From the NCBI RefSeq assembly GCF_018122655.1, contig NZ_JAGRQC010000001.1, forward strand, positions 682,001 to 746,000: a stretch of DNA of 64,000 nucleotides. Direction: 5' to 3'. The notes below the pieces were generated by a model. The model saw nothing but the letters and a program-made list of their open reading frames with translations, made no database searches and was not told the origin of the DNA. Source of the stretch: Stakelama marina. Its GTDB lineage: Bacteria > Pseudomonadota > Alphaproteobacteria > Sphingomonadales > Sphingomonadaceae. Shown here in pieces: positions 1-5,947 of this stretch (position 1 is the stretch's first letter; each line of letters starts with the position of its first letter). The position numbers and the translations under genes were made by a program.

Positions 1-123
1 GCGGACGCGCTTGCCGGCCTGGGCGAGCTGCCATGCCGCTTCGGACCCGGCAAGGCCGCCGCCGATGATATGGACGTCGTGATTCGTCTGGGATTGGCTT
101 ACGTTCACAGAATTCGCGTTCAT
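1..123 (-). CDS. trmFO: TrmFO, folate-dependent tRNA (uracil-54-C5)-methyltransferase, N-terminal fragment
   Basis: Only the first 41 codons lie in the window; the gene runs off the left edge. Reading leftward from ATG at 123, a short leader is followed by [18 protein letters not shown], the FAD-binding GxGxxG motif with the GSEAAWQ signature typical of TrmFO. In that family the enzyme uses methylenetetrahydrofolate and FAD to make ribothymidine-54 in the T loop of tRNAs. The leader of about 14 residues before the FAD motif is longer than usual, so a start slightly inside is possible; no strong ribosome site is visible before 123. It diverges from the YhhN-like gene. GidA/MnmG shares the FAD motif but lacks this GSEAAWQ context. 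Confidence 0.85.
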   Translation of the reverse strand, partial: MNANSVNVSQSQTNHDVHIIGGGLAGSEAAWQLAQAGKRVR

Positions 124-206
124 CGTTGTTGAAAGTTGCGCGGCCCTGATCATTTGTTGCCGCTGCCGTCAATGATAGGGATCGGCGACGGAGTAGGACA
201 GGGGGC

Positions 207-842
207 GTGATGCGGATTTTGTGGTTTGCCGGATTGCTCGCCGGCGCGAGCTATTGCCTGGCGGCATGGCTTGGCTGGCACGGGCCGTTGGTCACGGTAT
301 GGAAGGGCGCGGGGGTCGGGCTGCTTGCGGCATGGGCGACGGCGCGGGTGCACTCGACCGATGGTGTGCTGCTCGCGCTGATGTTGCTATTCTATGCCAC
401 GGGTGACGTGCTGCTCGATGCGGTCGGACTGTCGGTGGGCGCGATCGCGTTCATGGCAGGGCATTTGTGCGCGATCGTGCTTTTCCTGCGTAACCGGCGG
501 CTGCAATCGAGCCTGAGCCAGAAACTTCTCGGCCGCCTGATTGCGCCGCTGACGGTGGTGATCGCCGTTGCGCTGGTGTGGCGTGCGGGCAGCGAGATGG
601 CGGTCGGCGTCTATTCGGGCGTGCTCGGCGTCATGGCCGCTACAGCCTGGCTCAGCCGCTTTCCGCGCTACCGAACTGGCATCGGCGCGGTGATGTTCGT
701 CGCATCGGACCTGTTGATCTTTTCGCGCGCGGGTCCGGTCGGTGAAACGATGCTGCCCACCCTTCTGATCTGGCCACTCTATTTCGGCGGCGTGGCGCTG
801 ATGACCTGGGGAATAGCCGCGCGGTTGACTGCGGAACGCTGA
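207..842 (+). CDS. YhhN/TMEM86 family integral membrane protein (possible lysoplasmalogenase)
   Basis: A 211-residue, almost entirely hydrophobic protein with about eight predicted membrane segments. The conserved acidic positions of the YhhN family are visible as GDVLLD in the third helix region and ASDLLI near residue 172. Animal relatives (TMEM86) hydrolyse lysoplasmalogens; the role of bacterial members is not settled, so the activity is family knowledge only. The start may be GTG 207 or the ATG directly after it at 210. Its last 64 bases overlap the 3' end of the convergent membrane-protein gene on the other strand. Confidence 0.75.
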   Translation: MMRILWFAGLLAGASYCLAAWLGWHGPLVTVWKGAGVGLLAAWATARVHSTDGVLLALMLLFYATGDVLLDAVGLSVGAIAFMAGHLCAIVLFLRNRRLQSSLSQKLLGRLIAPLTVVIAVALVWRAGSEMAVGVYSGVLGVMAATAWLSRFPRYRTGIGAVMFVASDLLIFSRAGPVGETMLPTLLIWPLYFGGVALMTWGIAARLTAER

Positions 843-1276
843 TTATGGCGAGTCTGCGGGGCAGGCCAGGTTGCACCGATGCGGCAAATAAGCGCGCAGA
901 TGGCACCGATGGCCCCGCAGGCGAAACCGGAGCTGGCAGTATCGCCCGCAACAAGAGCCGCCGGTCCGGCGAGCAGGGCCGCGCCGACCAGCCCCCACAT
1001 CACCGGCAGACGCGCGATCTCTAGGTGCTTGCCGGCCCACAACATCAATTGTGTTCCAAACCATACTGGCAACAACGCGACGATTGTTGCCGGGATTGTC
1101 AGCATCAGCACGGACGATGCTGCCATTATTACCCCCTGCGGCGTGACTGCGACCGTGTCGTTGCTGGTCGCCAGATGCCCCAATCCGAGGATACACATGG
1201 TGACCGGTCCTGCCGCCAGCGCCGCCAGCGGCGCCCCGGAGCGAACCGTTCGGTGAGGCGAGGCGTATGCCATCAT
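779..1276 (-). CDS. Hypothetical four-helix membrane protein
   Basis: This 165-residue protein is not recognised. Four hydrophobic stretches are visible (about residues 15-36, 48-75, 90-112 and 118-136), followed by a basic, Gln/Asn-rich tail. The start at 1276 is preceded by AAGGATG. It lies only 7 bases after the membrane-protein gene ending at 1284 and probably forms an operon with it and the GbsR-like regulator upstream. The tail is encoded in DNA that overlaps the convergent YhhN-like gene, so the exact C-terminus could reflect read-through. Hydrophobic periodicity and operon spacing support a real gene; function is unknown. Confidence 0.6.
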   Translation of the reverse strand: MMAYASPHRTVRSGAPLAALAAGPVTMCILGLGHLATSNDTVAVTPQGVIMAASSVLMLTIPATIVALLPVWFGTQLMLWAGKHLEIARLPVMWGLVGAALLAGPAALVAGDTASSGFACGAIGAICALICRIGATWPAPQTRHNQRSAVNRAAIPQVISATPPK

Positions 1277-1283
1277 GGCATCC

Positions 1284-1661
1284 TTATACTGCGGGACTCG
1301 CGCCGCGTTCTTCGCTCAGCCAGTCGTTGACGGTCCGGCCAAACTTGGCGATCGCACCCATGTTCAGAAAGTGCATCAGGCCGAGCACCAAAACGGCGAG
1401 GCCGACCTTTGCACTGAGAAAGCGGATTGCCTCAGGCATGCTATGCGGTTCCGTGCCGAGACTGAGGGTCAGCGTGATGAAGCCGAGATTGATGAGATAA
1501 AATCCGACGACCAGCAGGTGGTTTGTTGAGCGCGCCAGCACCACATTCTGCCCGAAACATTGTTCGAGGAACACGATGCCGTTCTTGGACAATGTCCGAG
1601 CCACCCATATGGTGAGTGCAATCGTGATCGCGAGATAGAGCGCGTAAACGGTCTCAGTCAT
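1284..1661 (-). CDS. Hypothetical three-helix membrane protein next to a GbsR/MarR-type regulator
   Basis: 125 residues with three clear membrane segments (about 5-22, 48-68 and 83-105). A region with conserved-looking polar residues (CFGQNVVLARSTNHLL) lies between the first and second. The start at 1661 is chosen because AGGAGAA sits just upstream; a longer frame continues to 1799 but would overlap the operator palindrome. It follows the regulator gene by 85 bases, and that gap holds a near-perfect inverted repeat (1696-1719). The regulator therefore probably controls it. The family looks like the small membrane proteins that accompany GbsR-like regulators in alphaproteobacteria; no function is claimed. 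Confidence 0.7.
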   Translation of the reverse strand: MTETVYALYLAITIALTIWVARTLSKNGIVFLEQCFGQNVVLARSTNHLLVVGFYLINLGFITLTLSLGTEPHSMPEAIRFLSAKVGLAVLVLGLMHFLNMGAIAKFGRTVNDWLSEERGASPAV

Positions 1662-1695
1662 GGTCGTTCTCCTGTTAACAGTTGTTTCTGAAAAT

Positions 1696-1719
1696 ACCGA
1701 AATATTGGAATATTGCGGT
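1696..1719. promoter_or_regulatory. Near-perfect inverted repeat, probable regulator operator
   Basis: ACCGAAATATT, two bases, then AATATTGCGGT: 10 of 11 positions pair. It lies in the 85-base gap between the GbsR/MarR-like gene and the membrane-protein gene downstream of it, 35 bases before that start. A winged-helix dimer site is the natural reading. The sequence is markedly AT-richer than its surroundings. Confidence 0.55.
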
Positions 1720-1746
1720 GTGTAAGGCTGCTGATCGCAGACGGGT

Positions 1747-2295
1747 TCAGTTGTCCTGTTTATTGCTGCCGGGAATGAAGCGCGCGACCTTCGAGCCAAG
1801 CTTCATTAGCGTAACGAGCGTAGATTTCGGCAGCGATTTCACCTGATCGTACCAATTGGCGAGCGTGCCAATAAAGTCATGCATCCGAACGATACGCTCG
1901 CGCAGGTGTTTCGGCGCTGTAGGGTCCTCGTTCAATCGCTTCGCGAGGTCGTCGAGTAGTCGGATGGTGGGATCGATCTCACGCCGCTTCCGCTCCGCCG
2001 TAATGCGCATCAGCATTTCCCACAGATCGGTCTCGGCAATGAAATGGTCACGGCGGTCGTCCTCGATATGGACGCGGCGCACGATGTTGTACCCTTGAAG
2101 TTCTTTCAGTGCGGTCGAAACGTTCGAACGGGCGAGGCCGAGCGTATCGGTGATCTCGTCAGCAGGAAGCGGTCGATCCGAAAGATAGAGCAGCGCGTGG
2201 ATTTGCGCGACAGAACGATTGACGCCCCATTGCGTGCCCATTTCACCCCAATGGAGCAGAAAGGCCTTGGCATCAGGGTGATCGGTGATCGGCAT
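1747..2295 (-). CDS. GbsR/MarR-family winged-helix transcriptional regulator
   Basis: 182 residues. The N-terminal half contains a winged helix: WGVNRSVAQIHALLYLSDRPLPADEI is the GbsR-type opening, the recognition helix is around TLGLARSNVSTALKEL (residues about 50-66), and the wing is RRVHIEDDRRDHF. The C-terminal half is helical and probably the dimerisation/effector part. Start 2295 follows GGAAGATAAT; longer frames upstream cross the divergent DUF488 gene and are not credible. Two palindromes, one just upstream of its start (2308-2323) and one before the downstream membrane gene, suggest autoregulation and control of the two membrane proteins. Known relatives sense choline or envelope-active compounds; the ligand here cannot be told. 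Confidence 0.85.
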   Translation of the reverse strand: MPITDHPDAKAFLLHWGEMGTQWGVNRSVAQIHALLYLSDRPLPADEITDTLGLARSNVSTALKELQGYNIVRRVHIEDDRRDHFIAETDLWEMLMRITAERKRREIDPTIRLLDDLAKRLNEDPTAPKHLRERIVRMHDFIGTLANWYDQVKSLPKSTLVTLMKLGSKVARFIPGSNKQDN

Positions 2296-2307
2296 ATTAT
2301 CTTCCAG

Positions 2308-2323
2308 TTCTGTAATTACAGAA
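2308..2323. promoter_or_regulatory. Perfect 16-bp palindrome upstream of the GbsR-like gene
   Basis: TTCTGTAATTACAGAA is a perfect dyad 12 bases upstream of the regulator start, flanked by CCAG and CTGG. It lies in the divergent region between the regulator and DUF488 (2377), so it could act on both. Its position fits autorepression. Confidence 0.6.
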
Positions 2324-2376
2324 ATATCTGGCTGCGCAGTTGTGTCAAGCCAGTTTCTGCCTACATCGAGGTCGAG

Positions 2377-2820
2377 ATGAAGATATTCACGATCGGATAT
2401 GAAGGCGCGACCGTCGATGAACTGATCGGCACGTTGCGGTCGGCGGGCGTCAAGCGGTTGATCGACGTGCGTGCGCTGCCGCTGTCGCGCAGGCCGGGCT
2501 TTTCGAAGACGGCGCTGGGAGCGGCGCTTGGCGAGGCCGGGATCGACTATCGCCATCTGAAAGCGCTCGGGACACCCAAGGAAGGGCGCGATGCCGCCAA
2601 GAAGGGCGACCGGGTGACGCTCGAAGCGGTCTATGCCGGGCAGCTCGACCTGCCCGAGGCGCAGGTGCAGGCGGCGCAGATGCGCGAATTGGCGGCCGAG
2701 ATGCCGACGGCGCTGCTCTGCTATGAACGCGATCCGTGCATGTGCCACCGCACGCTGCTGCTCGAAGCCGAGGGCGAGGGGGCCGAGGTCGTCGACCTGT
2801 ATGCCGGAGAGCCGGCATGA
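2377..2820 (+). CDS. DUF488 family protein
   Basis: 147 residues. The family pattern is clear: an N-terminal KIFTIGYEG, then LIDVRALPLSRRPGFSK, and near the C-terminus CYERDPCMCHR, a Cys/His-containing motif conserved in DUF488. The biochemical role of DUF488 is not established; the Cys-rich loop suggests nucleic-acid or metal-related chemistry, which is inference. The start at ATG 2377 puts the conserved KIFTIGYEG at the N-terminus as in relatives; the frame is open further upstream but runs through the divergent regulator. Its stop overlaps the start of the next gene (ATGA), so the two are translationally coupled. Confidence 0.85.
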   Translation: MKIFTIGYEGATVDELIGTLRSAGVKRLIDVRALPLSRRPGFSKTALGAALGEAGIDYRHLKALGTPKEGRDAAKKGDRVTLEAVYAGQLDLPEAQVQAAQMRELAAEMPTALLCYERDPCMCHRTLLLEAEGEGAEVVDLYAGEPA

Positions 2821-3236
2821 CGCCGCCGCCGATCGAAGGGCTGCTCGAAACCGCGCTCTATATCAGCGACATGGAACGTTCGCGGCGTTTCTATGCCGAG
2901 ATGCTCGGGCTCCGCGAAATGCTGGCGACCGACCGGCTAACCGCGTTCGATGCCGGATCGCGCGGGGTCCTCCTGCTGTTTCAGCAAGGCGCGACCAGCG
3001 AGGACTCGGTGAGCGAGGCGGGCACGGTTCCCGGTCATCATGGCAAGGGAAAGCTGCACATGGCGTTCGCCATCGCCGCCGGCAGCTATGACGCGTGGAA
3101 GACGCATCTCGAGTGTGCCAACGTCAAAATGCGCGGCGAGATGCGCTGGCCGAAGGGCGGTCGCAGCATGTACTTCGAAGATCCCGACGGCCACGTTCTC
3201 GAACTCGCTACACCGGGACTCTGGCCGAATTACTGA
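2817..3236 (+). CDS. VOC (glyoxalase/bleomycin resistance) superfamily protein
   Basis: 139 residues forming one vicinal-oxygen-chelate module pair: LETALYISDMERSRRFYAEMLGL at the front and SMYFEDPDGHVLELATPGLW at the end, the classic beta-alpha-beta-beta-beta signature. Potential metal ligands are His in KLHMAF and Glu in HVLELATPG. Members include glyoxalases, extradiol dioxygenases and resistance proteins; the substrate cannot be inferred. The start overlaps the DUF488 stop (ATGA). An imperfect inverted repeat follows the gene. Confidence 0.85.
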   Translation: MTPPPIEGLLETALYISDMERSRRFYAEMLGLREMLATDRLTAFDAGSRGVLLLFQQGATSEDSVSEAGTVPGHHGKGKLHMAFAIAAGSYDAWKTHLECANVKMRGEMRWPKGGRSMYFEDPDGHVLELATPGLWPNY

Positions 3237-3259
3237 CCTGCGGTTGCGCTGCGCGAAAT

Positions 3260-3298
3260 CGCAGGTCCGCAATACGATATCGTCCGCGCGGACTTGCG
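3260..3298 (+). repeat. Inverted repeat after the VOC gene
   Basis: CGCAGGTCCGC (3260-3270) pairs with GCGGACTTGCG (3288-3298), 11 positions with one G-T pair and a 17-base loop. It sits between the VOC gene and the MFS gene. There is no T-run, so it is not a classical terminator; it may slow or stabilise the transcript end. Confidence 0.4.
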
Positions 3299-3335
3299 AC
3301 TTTCCAAAGCGGCGGCACTCGGCCACAGGGACGGC

Positions 3336-4592
3336 ATGATCGGATTCGCACGCGACAATATTGGTTTCGTACGGGAAAATGCCCGCTGGATCGGCGGCGG
3401 ATTCCTGCTGACGCTGTTTTCGTCGTTCGGGCAGACCTTTTTCATCGGGCTGTCGGGAAACGATATTCGTGCCACGTTCCATCTATCGGGTGGCGAGTTC
3501 GGCGGCTTGTACATGCTGGCGACGCTGGGGAGCGCGCTGACGCTTCCCTGGCTGGGGCGAACACTCGACCTGATGCCGGGGTGGAAGGTGGTGCGCTTCA
3601 CCATGCCGATGCTGGCCGTGGCCTGTGTGCTGATCGCGGTTGCGCCGGGTATCGTGGTGCTCGGCCTGTCGCTCTACCTGCTGCGGCTGTTCGGGCAGGG
3701 CATGATGACCGAGACCTGCTATACCGAGATCGGACGCTGGTTCGTGGCGAACCGCGGTCGCGCGATGTCGCTGGTGACGCCGGGGCTGATGCTCGGCAAC
3801 GGCTTGTTTCCGGTGCTGTTCGTGCTGATCCATTCGGGCGCAGGCTGGCACGCGGCATGGTTCGCATCGGCGGCGCTTATCGTGCTAGTCGGCTATCCGG
3901 CGATCATGCTGTTGCTGCGCGTTGAGCGCGTCCCGCATTCGAAAGAGGCGGCGTCCGCCAAGGCGCGTACCGCACGCGACTGGACGCGGGCTGAAGTGAT
4001 CCGTGATCCGGTGCTGTACCTGTTGCTGACGGGGACGCTCGCGCCGCCGTTCATCGCGACGGTAATCTTCTTCCATCAGGGCTATCTGGTCGCGCTTCGC
4101 GGCTATGATCCGCTCGCCTTTGCCGGAGCGTTTCCGGTTATGGCGGTGACGACGGTGATCTTCGGATTCGTGTGCGGGCATCTGGTCGACCGCTTCGGCG
4201 CGCTGAAGCTGTTGCCGTTCTTCCTCGCGCCGCTGACCGTCGCGTCGCTCGCGGTCGGTCTGGTGACGCCGGTATGGGGCGTTTATCTGTTCATGCTCCT
4301 GCTGGGGATCAGCAACGGCTTTACCCAGAACCTGATGGGAGCGTTATGGCCTGAAGTATACGGGCTCGCCAATCTCGGCGGCATTCGCGCGATCACGGTG
4401 TCGGCGATGGTGCTCTCGACCGCGATCGGGCCGGGAATTACCGGCGCGTTCATCGACATGGGCGTGCCGCTTCCGACGCAGATGATCTGGATGGCGGGCT
4501 GGTGCGTGCTGGCGTCGCTGTTCCTCGGCTATGCGGCGAGAAAGGTAAGGGTGCGCGAGGCCGACCGGCTGGATTTGTCGGTAAAGGTGTAG
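3336..4592 (+). CDS. MFS transporter
   Basis: 418 residues with about twelve membrane segments arranged as two six-helix halves joined by a hydrophilic loop (around residues 197-220, RVERVPHSKEAASAKARTA). The loop between helices 2 and 3 reads GRTLDLMPGWKVVRF, a variant of the MFS GxxxDRxGRR motif; the equivalent in the second half is GHLVDRFGALKLLP. The substrate is unknown. Start 3336 is preferred over an in-frame TTG at 3294 because AGGGAC lies just upstream and the TTG would start inside the preceding hairpin. It stands alone; the DNA beyond its 3' end is compositionally different. Confidence 0.85.
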   Translation: MIGFARDNIGFVRENARWIGGGFLLTLFSSFGQTFFIGLSGNDIRATFHLSGGEFGGLYMLATLGSALTLPWLGRTLDLMPGWKVVRFTMPMLAVACVLIAVAPGIVVLGLSLYLLRLFGQGMMTETCYTEIGRWFVANRGRAMSLVTPGLMLGNGLFPVLFVLIHSGAGWHAAWFASAALIVLVGYPAIMLLLRVERVPHSKEAASAKARTARDWTRAEVIRDPVLYLLLTGTLAPPFIATVIFFHQGYLVALRGYDPLAFAGAFPVMAVTTVIFGFVCGHLVDRFGALKLLPFFLAPLTVASLAVGLVTPVWGVYLFMLLLGISNGFTQNLMGALWPEVYGLANLGGIRAITVSAMVLSTAIGPGITGAFIDMGVPLPTQMIWMAGWCVLASLFLGYAARKVRVREADRLDLSVKV

Positions 4593-4684
4593 GGCGACAG
4601 CTGAATATTGTGGTCTGCTGTTGGTGGGTTTTGCGACAGTCGTCTTATGGACAGCGAATGTCGAATAGCTGCCATCCGCGTTAG

Positions 4685-5002
4685 TCACATGTTGTTGTCT
4701 GGGTCCCATTCTCGAACGCTCGGAGTGACAGGTAAGCCAAGACTTTGCCCATCGAGCCATTCGACAACACGGCCATCCATGTTTCGAGCGGCGAGAAGGT
4801 CCGTGTGCGCCGTCATCATCGCAAGCAAAAGCGCTTGAACTTCATCGACACCACCAGCCCGTTTGGTCTTGCTTGTCTCTGGCCAAGCAATCTCATACCG
4901 ACAGAAATAACTTCCGCCTTCCTCTTCGGGCTTGAAGAAACGACACGCCACCTCGTGCCCATCGACCTTGAACACGCGTCGAGCAATCACGTCATCAGTC
5001 AT
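4685..5002 (-). CDS. DUF6968-like small hypothetical protein
   Basis: 105 residues, no signal or membrane segment. The pattern RRVFKV..HEVACRFF, YFCRYEIAWPE, then VDEVQALLLAMMTAHTDLLAA resembles DUF6968, a small domain often found beside polymorphic-toxin immunity genes; this match is from memory of the pattern. ATG 5002 is favoured because GGGAG lies 5 bases upstream; ATG 5014 is in frame and possible. It follows the Imm32-like gene on the same strand. The local base composition is less GC-rich than the flanking transporter and gyrA. The biochemical role is unknown. Confidence 0.6.
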   Translation of the reverse strand: MTDDVIARRVFKVDGHEVACRFFKPEEEGGSYFCRYEIAWPETSKTKRAGGVDEVQALLLAMMTAHTDLLAARNMDGRVVEWLDGQSLGLPVTPSVREWDPDNNM

Positions 5003-5092
5003 GCCAACTCCCATAGCATAGACCTAAGCTTACTTGCGAAAATCCGCAATCAGGGAAGCTGCGAGTGCGCGGGATCGGCCAACCTCGGGGCG

Positions 5093-5380
5093 TCAGCCGT
5101 CGCTCCGGCTTTCGGGGGCGATGACCTGCGGGAAGTGCTGCGCATCCCATTCGTCAGGACGGAATAGCACCTTTCCCCACTCAATTATCTGATCGCCTTC
5201 GCGATACGCGATAATTTGGACCGGCACCTCACCGCCCAAATCTTCCGGTCCGAGATGGAAATGATCGCTGCGCTCGCTGAGATGCTGAAGCTCGCGGACA
5301 AACAGATCGCGCCCATCCGGATTGAGCCATATCTCCAGCTCGCCATCTTTATTGGTGTTGATAGTAATGCGGGGCTTCAT
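5093..5380 (-). CDS. Imm32-like immunity family protein (orphan)
   Basis: 95 residues. LEIWLNPDGRDLFVRELQHLSERSDHFHLGPEDLGGEVPV resembles the Imm32 pattern (a helix, then DHxHLxxxDxGGxE). Imm32 proteins are predicted antitoxins for polymorphic toxins. No toxin gene lies nearby, so this would be an orphan or a domesticated copy. It has the best ribosome site in this part of the window (TTAGGAGGAGCC before ATG 5380). A DUF6968-like gene follows on the same strand. Both are cytoplasmic. The family call is moderate; a general beta-strand housekeeping fold is the alternative. Confidence 0.55.
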   Translation of the reverse strand: MKPRITINTNKDGELEIWLNPDGRDLFVRELQHLSERSDHFHLGPEDLGGEVPVQIIAYREGDQIIEWGKVLFRPDEWDAQHFPQVIAPESRSDG

Positions 5381-5550
5381 GGCTCCTCCTAACCTGAAGC
5401 TCGCATATTCCTTGGCAGCGCGGAAGGTCCGCTGCCGGGAAAGTCATTGAGGATTGGGAACGGCAAAAATTGGGGCGATAATGGCCCTATTTCCGTCGCG
5501 CTGCTGAATTCATTCAATTCAGCATCGATTGATCGTCACTCTCGCCAAAG

Positions 5551-5577
5551 ACCCCGGATCAAGTCGGGGGTGACGGA
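5551..5577. repeat. REP-like palindromic unit
   Basis: ACCCCGGATCAAGTCGGGGGTGACGGA contains CCCCGG-ATCAAGT-CGGGGG, the core of a dispersed intergenic palindrome that recurs in many alphaproteobacterial genomes (consensus around CCCGGATCAAGTCCGGG). It lies in the 222-base gap between the Imm32-like gene and DUF952, which otherwise shows nothing recognisable. Confidence 0.55.
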
Positions 5578-5602
5578 GGTGAGGTGCGCGCCTCGTTGAA
5601 CG

Positions 5603-5947
5603 TCAGCCCGCCACCGGCAGCTTCACCCGGCCGTCCTCGTCGCGTTCGAGGGGGCTGTAGGCGATGACCGTGTCGAGGCGGAGCTTGCCGTAGAGGTGGG
5701 GGAATTTCTGCCCGCCGCGCGATTCTTCCCAGCGGATCTGCGTGCCGACGACTTCGAGATCGACCTCGGCGATCCACAGGTCGGTCTGGCCCTCGAAATG
5801 CTTGTCGACGGTTTCGGTAAGCTGGTCGGCGGTCGACAAGTGGATATAGCCGTCCTTTTTGTCGATCTCCGCGCCCTCGAAGCGGTCGGCTTCGAGTGCC
5901 TGCATCTGTTCGTCGGTCAGTACCTTATAGGCTGCCTCGGGGGTCAT
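5603..5947 (-). CDS. DUF952 family protein
   Basis: 114 residues. The family hallmarks are present: [10 protein letters not shown] at the start, [12 protein letters not shown] in the middle, and [26 protein letters not shown] at the end. DUF952 proteins adopt a fold related to ADP-ribosyltransferases/RNA 2'-phosphotransferases, and their biological role is unknown. Its ATG overlaps the gyrA stop (ATGA), so translation is coupled to gyrA. In many sphingomonads DUF952 is followed by quinone-dependent dihydroorotate dehydrogenase; that is not seen here. Confidence 0.85.
   Translation of the reverse strand: MTPEAAYKVLTDEQMQALEADRFEGAEIDKKDGYIHLSTADQLTETVDKHFEGQTDLWIAEVDLEVVGTQIRWEESRGGQKFPHLYGKLRLDTVIAYSPLERDEDGRVKLPVAG

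Noticed and set aside
2296..2748. N-terminal extension of the GbsR-like gene up to 2748
   Set aside because: The extra codons are antisense to DUF488 and cross the palindrome; ATG 2295 has a proper ribosome site.
3294..3335. TTG start for the MFS transporter at 3294
   Set aside because: It lies within the arm of an inverted repeat and lacks a ribosome site; ATG 3336 has one.
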